64,000 bases of DNA. Source: Trichomonas vaginalis G3 (lineage: Eukaryota; Parabasalia; Trichomonadida; Trichomonadidae). Each line of letters begins with the position of its first letter. The first letter of the stretch is position 1. Made by a program: the position numbers and the translations under genes. Below the pieces are notes generated by a model that worked only from the letters and a program-made list of their open reading frames with translations, searched no databases and was not told the origin of the DNA. The DNA is taken from the NCBI RefSeq assembly GCF_026262505.1, contig NC_067207.1, forward strand, positions 29,294,082 through 29,358,081. The letters are read 5' to 3'. Shown in pieces: positions 28,233-40,873 of the stretch.

Positions 28233-31142
28233 TGACTTTGTCATGATTTCATCGTAAATGTTTTATCATGACCTCATCGTATATGTTTTGTCATGATTTC
28301 ATCGTAAATGTTTTATCATGACCTCATCGTATATGTTTTATCATGATTTCATCGTAAATGTTTTATCATGATTTCATCGTATATGTTTTATCATGATTTC
28401 ATCGTAAATGTTTTGTCAAACATGAACGTATATGTTTTATCAAGACTTCTTCGTAAATGTTTTATCATGATTTCATCGTAAATGTTTTATCATGACTTCT
28501 TCGTTTATGTTTTGTCAAACATGAACGTATATGTTTTATCAAGACTTCTTCGTAAATGTTTTATCATGATTTCATCGTAAATGTTTTATCAAGACTTCAT
28601 CGTTTATGTTTTATCAAGACTTCTTCGTAAATGTTTTATCATGATTTCATCGTAAATGTTTTATCAAGACTTCATCGTTTATGTTTTATCATGATTTCAT
28701 CGTATATGTTTTATCAAGACTTCTTCGTAAATGTTTTGTCAAACATGAACGTATATGTTTTATCATGATTTCATCGTATATGTTTTATCATGATTTCATC
28801 GTAAATGTTTTATCATGACTTCTTCGTTTATGTTTTATCATGATTTCATCGTTTATGTTTTATCATGATTTCATCGTAAATGAGCGTATATGTTTTATCA
28901 TGACTTCTTCGTATATGTTTTATCATGATTTCATCGTATATGTTTTATCAAGACTTCTTCGTATATGTTTTATCATGACTTCTTCGTAAATGTTTTATCA
29001 TGACTTCTTCGTAAATGTTTTATCATGATTTCATCGTAATGAATGTGTCAAACATGAGCGTAAATGAATGTGTCGAAACTTCTTCATCGTAATAAGCGTA
29101 AATGAATGTGTCAAAACTTCTTCATCGTAATGAGTGTAAATGATCCAAAAATAATGTTTAGGGTAGAATGTTAGATCTCACCTCTTTTCTCACCTCTTTT
29201 CTCACCTCATTGAATTTTCATGATTTCTTCATCGTAATGAGTGTAAATGAATTTTCATGACTTCTTCATCGTATATGCTTTGTCAAACATGAGCGTAAAT
29301 GAATGTGTCGAAACTTCTTCATCGTAAATGAGCGTAAATGCTTTGTCAAAACTTCTTCATCGTAAATGAGCGTAAATGAATTTTCATGATTTCTTCATCG
29401 TTAATGAGTGTAAATGACTTTGTCAAACATGAGCGTAAATGTTTTGTCATGATTTCTTCATCGTAATGAGTGTAAATGCTTTGTCAAAACTTCTTCATCG
29501 TTAATGAGTGTAAATGAATTTTCATGATTTCTTCATCGTTAATGAGTGTAAATGAATTTTCATGACTTCTTCATCGTTAATGAGTGTAAATGAATTTTCA
29601 TGATTTCTTCATCGTTAATGAATGTAAATGACTTTGTCAAACATGAGCGTAAATGTTTTGTCGAAACTTCTTCATCGTAATGAGCGTAAATGAATGTGTC
29701 GAAACTTCTTCATCGTTAATGAGTGTAAATGACTTTGTCAAACATGAGCGTAAATGTTTTGTCGAAACTTCTTCATCGTAATGAATGTAAATGATCCAAA
29801 AATAATGTTTAGGGTAGAAGGGTAGATCTAACCTCATTTCTAACCTCATTTCTACCCTCTTGAATTTTCATGACTTCTTCATCGTAATGAGTGTAAATGA
29901 CTTTGTCAAACATGAGCGTAAATGAATGTGTCGAAACTTCTTCATCGTAATGAACGTATATGCTTTGTCAAAACTTCTTCATCGTAAATGAGTGTAAATG
30001 AATTTTCATGATTTCTTCATCGTAAATGAGTGTAAATGAATTTTCATGATTTCTTCATCGTTAATGAGCGTAAATGAATGTGTCAAACATGAGTGTAAAT
30101 GAATTTTCATGACTTCTTCATCATAAATGATTTGTCAAACATGAGTGTAAATGAATGTGTCGAAACTTCTTCATCGTATATGCTTTGTCAAACATGAGTG
30201 TAAATGAATGTGTCAAACATGAGTGTAAATGACTTTGTCAAACATGAGCGTAAATGAATGTGTCAAACATGAGTGTAAATGACTTTGTCAAACATGAGCG
30301 TTAATGAATGTGTCGAAACTTCTTCATCGTAATGAACGTATATGTTTTGTCAAGACTTCTTCATCGTAATGAGTGTAAATGACTTTGTCAAACATGAGTG
30401 TAAATGAATTTTCATGACTTCTTCATCGTATATGCTTTGTCAAACATGAGCGTAAATGATTTGTCGAAACTTCTTCATCGTTAATGAGCGTAAATGAATT
30501 TTCATGATTTCTTCATCGTAATGAGTGTAAATGACTTTGTCAAACATGAGCGTAAATGTTTTGTCATGATTTCTTCATCGTAATGAGTGTAAATGATCCA
30601 AAAATAAATTTAGGTGAAGTGGTGAGATCTCACCTCTTTTCTCACCTCTTTTTTCACCCTCTTGAATTTTCATGACTTCTTCATCGTAATGAGCGTATAT
30701 GTTTTGTCAAGACTTCTTCATCGTAATGAGTGTAAATGACTTTGTCAAACATGAGTGTAAATGAATTTTCATGACTTCTTCATCGTATATGCTTTGTCAA
30801 ACATGAGCGTAAATGATTTGTCGAAACTTCTTCATCATAATGAGCGTAAATGATCCAAAAATAATGTTTAGGTGAAGTGGTGAGATCTCACCTCTTTTTT
30901 CACCCTCTTGAATTTTCATGACTTCTTCATCGTTAATGATTTGTCAAACATGAGCGTAAATGATCCAAAAATAATGTTTACGTAAATGTTTTGTCATGAC
31001 TTCTTCATCGTTAATGATTTGTCAAACATGAGCGTAAATGATCCAAAAATAATGTTTACGTAAATGTTTTGTCATGACTTCTTCATCGTTAATGATTTGT
31101 CAAACATGAGCGTAAATGATCCAAAAATAATGTTTACGTTAA

Positions 31143-31885
31143 TGGTTTCCGGTTATTCAATAATTAATTATTTTTGAAGAACTGTAGGTGCTACCATGTT
31201 ACCATGTGCTACCAGGTCATTTAACTTCTTTTAAAAATGGTGACAACTGACATTTAGACAACAACATAGGAAATAAATGTTTACGTATATGCTTTGTCAA
31301 GACTTCTTCATCGTAATGAGCGTATATGCTTTGTCAAGACTTCTTCATCGTAATGAGCGTATATGCTTTGTTATGATTTCTTCATCGTAATGAGCGTATA
31401 TGCTTTGTCAAACATGAGCGTAAATGATTTGTCGAAACTTCTTCATCATAATGAGCGTAAATGATCCAAAAATAATGTTTAGGTGAAGTGGTGAGATCTC
31501 ACCTCTTTTTTCACCTCTTTTTTCACCCTCTTGAATTTTCATGACTTCTTCATCGTTAATGATTTGTCAAACATGAGCGTAAATGATCCAAAAATAATGT
31601 TTACGTAAATGTTTTGTCATGACTTCTTCATCGTTAATGATTTGTCAAACATGAGCGTAAATGATCCAAAAATAATGTTTACGTAAATGTTTTGTCATGA
31701 CTTCTTCATCGTTAATGATTTGTCAAACATGAGCGTAAATGATCCAAAAATAATGTTTACGTTAATGGTTTCCGGTTATTCAATAATTAATTATTTTTGA
31801 AGAACTGTAGGTGCTACCATGTTACCATGTGCTACCAGGTCATTTAACTTCTTTTAAAAATGGTGACAACTGACATTTAGACAAC
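31143..31885. repeat. two copies of the cassette-type repeat, left side of the Mav-P centre
   Basis: GGTTATTCAATAATTAATTA, then TTTTTGAAGAACTGTAGGTGC and CATGTGCTACCAGGTCATTTA occur at ~31150 and ~31772. They are close relatives of the repeats bounding the Mav-A helicase cassette. Between them lies the usual minisatellite. Confidence 0.85.
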
Positions 31886-32334
31886 AACATAGGAAATAAA
31901 TGTTTACGTATATGCTTTGTCAAGACTTCTTCATCGTAATGAGCGTATATGCTTTGTCAAGACTTCTTCATCGTAATGAGCGTATATGCTTTGTCAAGAC
32001 TTCTTCATCGTTAATGATTTGTCGAAACTTCTTCATCGTAATGAGTGTAAATGATCCAAAAATAATGTTTAGGTGAAGTGGTGAGATCTCACCTCTTTTT
32101 TCACCTCTTTTTTCACCCTCTTGAATTTTCATGACTTCTTCATCGTATATGCTTACGTTAATGGTTTCATCGTTAATGACTTTGTCAAACATGAGCGTAA
32201 ATGATTTGTCGAAACTTCTTCATCATAATGAGCGTAAATGATCCAAAAATAATGTTTATGTTAGAATGTTAGATCTAACACCTTTTCTAACATGTTTTCT
32301 AACATGGAGGATTTCATCTGATATAAATATTATT

Positions 32335-32595
32335 CCTTCATTTCATTCTATACACAATTTACATCATATACGATTTAATAGATATAATACTTTACTGTTT
32401 CATTAGATATACACAATTTACATCATATACGATTTAATAGATATAATACTTTACTGTTTCATTAGATATACACAATTTACATCATATACGATTTAATAGA
32501 TATAATACTTTACTGTTTCATTAGATATACACATTCTTCCCTAAACATTATATTTTAATTAAAGTCCATCAAATATTTTTAGGATACTTTCACCA
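32335..32595. repeat. asymmetric centre of the palindrome with a 59-bp triplication
   Basis: The two arms meet here without pairing for 261 bp. A 59-bp unit (TATACACAATTTACATCATA, then CGATTTAATAGATATAATAC) is repeated at 32349, 32408 and 32467. This unit occurs nowhere else in the window. Confidence 0.85.
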
Positions 32596-33077
32596 AATAA
32601 TATTTATATCAGATGAAATCCTCCATGTTAGAAAACATGTTAGAAAAGGTGTTAGATCTAACATTCTAACATAAACATTATTTTTGGATCATTTACGCTC
32701 ATTATGATGAAGAAGTTTCGACAAATCATTTACGCTCATGTTTGACAAAGTCATTAACGATGAAACCATTAACGTAAGCATATACGATGAAGAAGTCATG
32801 AAAATTCAAGAGGGTGAAAAAAGAGGTGAAAAAAGAGGTGAGATCTCACCACTTCACCTAAACATTATTTTTGGATCATTTACACTCATTACGATGAAGA
32901 AGTTTCGACAAATCATTAACGATGAAGAAGTCTTGACAAAGCATATACGCTCATTACGATGAAGAAATCATAACAAAGCATATACGCTCATTACGATGAA
33001 GAAGTCTTGACAAAGCATATACGCTCATTACGATGAAGAAGTCTTGACAAAGCATATACGTAAACATTTATTTCCTA

Positions 33078-33201
33078 TGTTGTTGTCTAAATGTCAGTTG
33101 TCACCATTTTTAAAAGAAGTTAAATGACCTGGTAGCACATGGTAACATGGTAGCACCTACAGTTCTTCAAAAATAATTAATTATTGAATAACCGGAAACC
33201 A
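33078..33201. repeat. cassette-type repeat, right side of the Mav-P centre
   Basis: The reverse complement of the unit at 31143, ending with TTGAATAACCGGAAACCATT. Together with the left copies it brackets the central ~2 kb as an inverted repeat. Confidence 0.85.
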
Positions 33202-36200
33202 TTAACGTAAACATTATTTTTGGATCATTTACGCTCATGTTTGACAAATCATTAACGATGAAGAAGTCATGACAAAACATTTACGTAAACATTATTTTTG
33301 GATCATTTACGCTCATGTTTGACAAATCATTAACGATGAAGAAGTCATGACAAAACATTTACGTAAACATTATTTTTGGATCATTTACGCTCATGTTTGA
33401 CAAATCATTAACGATGAAGAAGTCATGAAAATTCAAGAGGGTGAAAAAAGAGGTGAGATCTCACCACTTCACCTAAACATTATTTTTGGATCATTTACGC
33501 TCATTATGATGAAGAAGTTTCGACAAATCATTTACGCTCATGTTTGACAAAGCATATACGATGAAGAAGTCATGAAAATTCATTTACACTCATGTTTGAC
33601 AAAGTCATTTACACTCATTACGATGAAGAAGTCTTGACAAAACATATACGCTCATTACGATGAAGAAGTCATGAAAATTCAAGAGGGTGAAAAAAGAGGT
33701 GAGAAAAGAGGTGAGATCTCACCACTTCACCTAAATTTATTTTTGGATCATTTACACTCATTACGATGAAGAAATCATGACAAAACATTTACGCTCATGT
33801 TTGACAAAGTCATTTACACTCATTACGATGAAGAAATCATGAAAATTCATTTACGCTCATTAACGATGAAGAAGTTTCGACAAATCATTTACGCTCATGT
33901 TTGACAAAGCATATACGATGAAGAAGTCATGAAAATTCATTTACACTCATGTTTGACAAAGTCATTTACACTCATTACGATGAAGAAGTCTTGACAAAAC
34001 ATATACGCTCATTAACGATGAAGAAGTTTCGACAAATCATTTACGCTCATGTTTGACAAAGCATATACGATGAAGAAGTCATGAAAATTCATTTACACTC
34101 ATGTTTGACAAAGTCATTTACACTCATTACGATGAAGAAGTCTTGACAAAACATATACGTTCATTACGATGAAGAAGTTTCGACACATTCATTAACGCTC
34201 ATGTTTGACAAAGTCATTTACACTCATGTTTGACACATTCATTTACGCTCATGTTTGACAAAGTCATTTACACTCATGTTTGACACATTCATTTACACTC
34301 ATGTTTGACAAAGCATATACGATGAAGAAGTTTCGACACATTCATTTACACTCATGTTTGACAAATCATTTATGATGAAGAAGTCATGAAAATTCATTTA
34401 CACTCATGTTTGACACATTCATTTACGCTCATTAACGATGAAGAAATCATGAAAATTCATTTACACTCATTTACGATGAAGAAATCATGAAAATTCATTT
34501 ACACTCATTTACGATGAAGAAGTTTTGACAAAGCATATACGTTCATTACGATGAAGAAGTTTCGACACATTCATTTACGCTCATGTTTGACAAAGTCATT
34601 TACACTCATTACGATGAAGAAGTCATGAAAATTCAAGAGGGTAGAAATGAGGTTAGAAATGAGGTTAGATCTACCCTTCTACCCTAAACATTATTTTTGG
34701 ATCATTTACATTCATTACGATGAAGAAGTTTCGACAAAACATTTACGCTCATGTTTGACAAAGTCATTTACACTCATTAACGATGAAGAAGTTTCGACAC
34801 ATTCATTTACGCTCATTACGATGAAGAAGTTTCGACAAAACATTTACGCTCATGTTTGACAAAGTCATTTACATTCATTAACGATGAAGAAATCATGAAA
34901 ATTCATTTACACTCATTAACGATGAAGAAGTCATGAAAATTCATTTACACTCATTAACGATGAAGAAATCATGAAAATTCATTTACACTCATTAACGATG
35001 AAGAAGTTTTGACAAAGCATTTACACTCATTACGATGAAGAAATCATGACAAAACATTTACGCTCATGTTTGACAAAGTCATTTACACTCATTAACGATG
35101 AAGAAATCATGAAAATTCATTTACGCTCATTTACGATGAAGAAGTTTTGACAAAGCATTTACGCTCATTTACGATGAAGAAGTTTCGACACATTCATTTA
35201 CGCTCATGTTTGACAAAGCATATACGATGAAGAAGTCATGAAAATTCATTTACACTCATTACGATGAAGAAATCATGAAAATTCAATGAGGTGAGAAAAG
35301 AGGTGAGAAAAGAGGTGAGATCTAACATTCTACCCTAAACATTATTTTTGGATCATTTACACTCATTACGATGAAGAAGTTTTGACACATTCATTTACGC
35401 TTATTACGATGAAGAAGTTTCGACACATTCATTTACGCTCATGTTTGACACATTCATTACGATGAAATCATGATAAAACATTTACGAAGAAGTCATGATA
35501 AAACATTTACGAAGAAGTCATGATAAAACATATACGAAGAAGTCTTGATAAAACATATACGATGAAATCATGATAAAACATATACGAAGAAGTCATGATA
35601 AAACATATACGCTCATTTACGATGAAATCATGATAAAACATAAACGATGAAATCATGATAAAACATAAACGAAGAAGTCATGATAAAACATTTACGATGA
35701 AATCATGATAAAACATATACGATGAAATCATGATAAAACATAAACGATGAAGTCTTGATAAAACATTTACGATGAAATCATGATAAAACATTTACGAAGA
35801 AGTCTTGATAAAACATATACGTTCATGTTTGACAAAACATAAACGAAGAAGTCATGATAAAACATTTACGATGAAATCATGATAAAACATTTACGAAGAA
35901 GTCTTGATAAAACATATACGTTCATGTTTGACAAAACATTTACGATGAAATCATGATAAAACATATACGATGAAATCATGATAAAACATTTACGATGAAA
36001 TCATGATAAAACATATACGATGAGGTCATGATAAAACATTTACGATGAAATCATGACAAAACATATACGATGAGGTCATGATAAAACATTTACGATGAAA
36101 TCATGACAAAGTCAAGACCTTTGGGTCTCGCCGCTTAGCGGCTGAGGTGAGAAAAGAGGTGAGAAAAGAGGTGAGAAAAGAGGTGAGAAAAGAGGTGAGA

Positions 36201-36456
36201 AAAGAGGTGAGATCTAACATTCTACCCTAAACATTATTTTTGCTGAATTCAGCAACAAAATGAACGAGGTCAGAATATATGCAAATACCTTTGAATTCAT
36301 TCATAACACCCTTTGTAAGCTCGTAAATGTTTGTTTTGAGGTCGAGCCACTTTTGGCTCGACCGTATTCATTCATCCAAAACTCAAGAATTTCCTGCATG
36401 AATTTTGTATAAAAACCAACCGTCGAAATTCAGACGGTTGCTATATTCTTCACAAA

Positions 36457-36606
36457 ATGCCTTATAATACTCTTCGTTCTACAAAGCAAGCATATCATTG
36501 GTTTGAAAACCAACAGACAAAAGAACTTTTAGAAGAATTTCCTCATATGTTTGCTACCCTCGGAAAACCGAGGGAAGAGATTCCGTATGAAAATTCAAGA
36601 GGGTAA
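36457..36606 (+). CDS. 49-codon frame in Mav-P, right arm copy
   Basis: Mirror of 27741-27890: begins MPYNTLRSTKQAYHWFENQQ and stops with TAA at 36604-36606. The three hairpins are preserved around it. It is identical in size to the left copy, as expected for a young palindrome, so its conservation says little about function. Confidence 0.35.
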   Translation: MPYNTLRSTKQAYHWFENQQTKELLEEFPHMFATLGKPREEIPYENSRG

Positions 36607-36801
36607 AAGAGGTGAGAAATGAGGTTAGATCTACCCTTCTACCCTAAACATTATTTTTGGGTCATTTACACTCATTACGATGAAATCATGACAAAGTCAT
36701 TTACGATGAAGTCATAACAAAACATTTATGTTATACAGTAATGTTTTGTTATGAATGTTTGTCCTACGTGTTGGCGTTAGTGTTGAAAAATAATGTTTGT
36801 C

Positions 36802-37506
36802 CTACATGAAGCCGTACAAGCGTTTGAGTTTGTTTATGAATAAGATTACACTCTTGTTTTCTGTATCTATCATACAAACATAAGCAGCACCTGTTTTTCT
36901 AAAGTTTATATGAAGTTTTCGATAGTTAAGACCTGTATAGTAATAGAATGCGTCCTCATTCTCAACATAGTAGTAGAACTCAAACGAATGCTTACCATAA
37001 TCTGTTATTTCAACAGCTTCGTCAGATATTTCATCAACGAACTCATAAACTATATCGCCATACTTGCTTTTATTTCTATTGTTTTCAGATTTAGAACACC
37101 AACGAAGGTTTGAGATTCTGTTGTCCGTTCTATCATGATTTATATGGTCTATTTCTTTCAAATTGTTTGGATTTTCAATCCACTGTTCTGCAATAATTCT
37201 ATGCTTTAAATGTGTTTTGTTGTTTAAACTAAGCTCAATATAACCATAATTATTTAAGCATTCACTCATAATATGTTTGTCTTTCTTTCGACGAATAGTA
37301 AAAGGATATGTCGTACAAATCTCATACTCTTCATGATTTCTCAATGTTTCCCATTGAGTTTGTTCCCCACTAACGTTCTCATTGACGTCCTCAATATCTT
37401 CTTCCTCACTGAACTCGTCAATATTTTCACTAGCTCCTTCTGTAATGTTTTCATCGGCATTGTCATTGACTTCTTCTGTAATGTTAGATGTTGTTGTTTC
37501 GCTCAT
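36802..37506 (-). CDS. HNH endonuclease, right arm copy (234 residues), looks whole
   Basis: Acidic N-terminal region, NUMOD4-like segment at about residues 50-75 (WETLRNHEEYEICTTYPF). The HNH core is at about 100-145 (HRIIAEQWIENP, EIDHINHDRTDNRISNLRWC). A C-terminal part follows (YVENEDAFYYYTGLNYRKLH) that also occurs in the related Mav-B gene as YVPSEDVFYYFMGTQYRRMN. HNH enzymes of this class nick or cut DNA; in phages they act as homing nucleases. Here it may help spread the element or process replication ends, which is inference. It is divergent from the helicase gene, sharing a 99-bp interval. Confidence 0.75.
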   Translation of the reverse strand: MSETTTSNITEEVNDNADENITEGASENIDEFSEEEDIEDVNENVSGEQTQWETLRNHEEYEICTTYPFTIRRKKDKHIMSECLNNYGYIELSLNNKTHLKHRIIAEQWIENPNNLKEIDHINHDRTDNRISNLRWCSKSENNRNKSKYGDIVYEFVDEISDEAVEITDYGKHSFEFYYYVENEDAFYYYTGLNYRKLHINFRKTGAAYVCMIDTENKSVILFINKLKRLYGFM

Positions 37507-37605
37507 GTTCTTTCACTAATATTAAAAGTTATGTTGTACGAATTTTGAACAGAATTTAGAGCAGTTATGAAACAATGAAGTACTTTTACGCTATTGAAAG
37601 GAACT

Positions 37606-40166
37606 ATGAGAGTGAAGTACATGACAGCAATGACAAAAGGAACTAATATCAAACCTAATGAAATCGCTCACGAGGACATAGAGCTTAACAAGTATTTTGT
37701 GGAGTATCTTATAAGTGAAGAGTATGTAAGACCTTACTTTCATGAGACAGCATGAATGAGGATGTTATTTCATGGTTAAAGAATATAAGCAATGTTTTCG
37801 GTAAGTACGTCATAGATGACAAAGGTCTTGTTGTATTTTATGAGACAGCAATACGAACACAGGAACTAATGGATATTATGCACTCAACAGCAAAGAAAGG
37901 ATTTAGTACTATTGGTATAAATGAACATTGCAGGAATGATATATACAACCTATGCTCACGAAAGCCTTACACAAAAGCAATACAAATGATAGAACATAAG
38001 TGTCTAAGGTCAGCAAATGAAATCATTACTGTCAGTGGTTATGAAAGAACTGTTAGCAAAGATGAGTGGAAACAGCTATTCATATTAAGGAAGGACGTTG
38101 CTGAACTAGTTAAACCTGTTGCACAAACATTGTTTCAGATAAGACCAGCAATGACTAAGAACCCTTTGACCTTAGTCAATGAGACCATAGAGGTTGAAGA
38201 TAATGACATGAAAGAATAGAATGAATGAGAGAAGTTGTGAAGGATGTTTGAGTCAAAACACATGGTTCTTTAGAGCTGTTAAGAAACTTAGTAAAGAACG
38301 ACAGAAATATTTTATAGAGAAGTATTGCAAAGGATGTGTAAATGAATTGCTTGAAATAGAACTTAGAGACACTTTCACACTAAAGGACTTGAGGAAAAAT
38401 AAGTACATGAGTGAGGACGGTATTGACATAGCTAGTGTTATAATGACCTAAGAAGATGTGTTGTTGTTATTGACGGAGCACGTATGACATATCTAGTGAA
38501 AGATTATGATGGAATACGAGACACAACAACACTTGTGTCAGTAGATAGCAAGGAATTCAATAAGCTCATGAAGAGTATTTATGTAGGACGTATTGAGGAG
38601 AAGGATGTGAACGCACTGATGATTTATGAAGCGGGTCAGAACAAGAACTATCTTATGAGGTCAGGCATGAGATTCTTTGACGAAAGAGATGACATTTACA
38701 GCTATTTCAGAGGATATGAGTATGAAGTACTGAATGAAGTAGATGAGAACGTTATTAAAGGATATTTGAAACATGTTCACGATGTCATATGGAATGAGGA
38801 TGAAGAGCTTTATGAGTATGTTTTGAACTGGTTCGCCTACATCGTTCAAAATCCTTGTGGAAAGACTGGAACAGTACTTTTGTTAATAGGAAAGCAAGGA
38901 ACTGGTAAGAATGTACTTAGTAATGTTCTATGCGAGCTCATTAGCAAGTACGCCAACAATAATATAACGGCAATAGAGAATGTGGTTGGTAGATTCAATG
39001 CTGCTATTGAGAACATGAAGCTCATCGTATGCAATGAACTAAGCTCATGCGATACGTCTAAGGTCATGAACCACGACGCACTAAAGTCAATAGTAACAGA
39101 GACTCAGTTGGACTTAAATCAGAAGTGTCAGCCAGTAAGAAAGATAGAGAATGTTTGTAATATCATCATGATATCTAACAACTTCAACTCAGTAAAGATT
39201 GACAAAGACGACAGAAGATTTGTTGTCATTGACGTAAGCAGCAGATACAAAGGAAATTACGAATATTTCTCAAATCTCATTGAAAGCTTTAATGAAGAGT
39301 TTTATTCAAACTTACTGACGTACTTCATGAAGAAAGATTTAAGTGAATTTGATGTAAGGAAGATACCATTCACCAGGGCTAAACAAGAACTCATCGAAAT
39401 GAACAAAACACCTTACCAAATGTTTTACGAGGAGTTCTATGAAAAGTTTGTATCCGGATGGAATTGTACAGAGTGCTACAGAAGATATAAAGAATTTGCG
39501 AAGGAGAATGAATTCTTTGCATGTAGTTCAAATGTATTTGGTGGCAAGATGAGAGAATTTGTGAAGAGAAGTAGAAAGCGAGACGGTTCTGCAAGAAGTT
39601 ATATTTACGAAGCAAGTATGATATTAGAAGGTCGTGGAAAGAAAGAAACAGTGAATTATGAGGAAGTGCTTGAAAAATTCATGGAGTACATGGGAAGCAA
39701 TATAACATACAACAAAGACATATACAGTGAGTTTAAGTACTACTGTGAACAGCATGAGATTGAAGTAATGAGTAAAGGAGACTTTGAAACGCTTATGAAA
39801 GACAGTAAGGAGGTCGTTCATGAGAACAGTGATAGTTCATGAGAACAGTGAGGAGGTCATACATGAGAACAGTAAATAGTTCATGAGAACAGTGAGGAGG
39901 TCATACATGAGAACAGTGAAATAGTTCATGATGTCGTTCGTGAAGAAGCCATTGCAACAAAGAATGAGATAAAGGATTTCATAGAACTTAACAAGGAGGA
40001 GTTTAAAGAAGGCTATGAAGTGAAAAGATGTGAAGAAGATTTCTTGGCGTATTTGAAGAAAAAGAGACTAAAGCCAATGGCTCAAAATAAGTTTCAATCG
40101 ATGTTTGAAAAGAAACGTTTGAGCTATGGTGGTGTAAGAAGCACATATTACTTTGTTAAGAAGTGA
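37606..40166 (+). pseudogene. SF3 helicase gene of Mav-P, right arm copy, about four breaks
   Basis: Mirror of the left arm gene, with the same cysteine cluster, Walker A (GKQGTGKNVLSN), Walker B and C motifs and the HEN-rich tail. Protein-level differences from the left copy are few, so duplication of the arms was recent, yet this copy has decayed further. Confidence 0.75.
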
Positions 40167-40287
40167 GGACATTTATTTTTGTCGTTAGTGTTGGAGTTTG
40201 TGTTTGTTGTTAGCGTTTGTCATTTGTGCTGAAGTTAGTACTTGATGTTAGTGTTGGAGTTTGTACTTATTGTTAGTGAGAGAATAA

Positions 40288-40480
40288 ATTAAATCATGAA
40301 CTTTGCCATGGTCTCTGTCCCTAGTAGTTTTCATTAAGTTCTGGAAATAATGAAAGTCATGAACTTTGCCATGGTCTCTGTCCCTAGTAGTTTTCATTAA
40401 GTTCTGGAAATAATGAAAGTCATGAACTTTGCCATGGTCTCTGTCCCTAGTAGTTTTCATTAAGTTCTGGAAATAATGAA
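40288..40480. repeat. 63-bp tandem repeat, three copies (right arm)
   Basis: Mirror of 22549-22740. Confidence 0.85.
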
Positions 40481-40873
40481 AGTCATACTTTCTATCAGAT
40501 GAAGCATGCAGATGAACATAATGAAAGTTAGTGAGTTTGCCACGAGTTATGAATAAAATATTGGCATATTAGATGAGATAGCTGATGAAACAGATGAAGA
40601 TAAATTAAATCTTGGACTTTGCCACACTCTGTCCCTAGTTCCTCAAAATCCTTGACAACGTTGCTTAGAAATTTTGGTTCAAAACCTCATCTGATTTTAA
40701 TCTGTTATGCTACCTGTTAAGTTTCGCGAGATTATAAATGTCATGGAGTTATATAAAAAGGAGGGACAGCTAGGGACACTGGAAGTACTTGTAAGGCTAT
40801 CTGTTAAGATTGCATGAAATACTAAAAAGTCATGAAATCCATTATCGCTGTGCTAGCTTCACCTTTGATTGAA

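Larger units (their letters stand above)
27640..32300. repeat. minisatellite block of the left arm
   Basis: From ~28240 to 29040 a 25-bp unit dominates (CATGATTTCATCG and TAAATGTTTTAT with variants such as CAAGACTTCTTCG). From 29040 to 32250 mixed units recur (GACTTCTTCATCGTAATGAG, TGTCAAACATGAGCGTAAAT). They are punctuated by GATCCAAAAATAATGTTTAGG and the palindrome GGTGAGATCTCACC at 30621, 30879, 31490 and 32080. A ~622-bp stretch is tandemly duplicated here (starts near 31143 and 31765) but single in the right arm. Short frames inside are by-products of the repeats. Confidence 0.85.
32596..36740. repeat. minisatellite block of the right arm
   Basis: Inverted copy of 27640-32334, including the GGTGAGATCTCACC palindromes and the 25-bp units. 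It has only one copy of the cassette-type repeat (about 33078-33201) and lacks the ~622-bp duplication of the left arm. Confidence 0.85.

Noticed and set aside
29637-34859. Several 65-75 codon frames within the minisatellites
   Set aside because: They are translations of repeat units, mirrored in both arms, with no start signals or family features.
27640-36740. Possible CRISPR-like array because of ~25-bp repeats
   Set aside because: Units are contiguous variants with no unique spacers of constant length, and no cas-like gene is near. This is minisatellite DNA.
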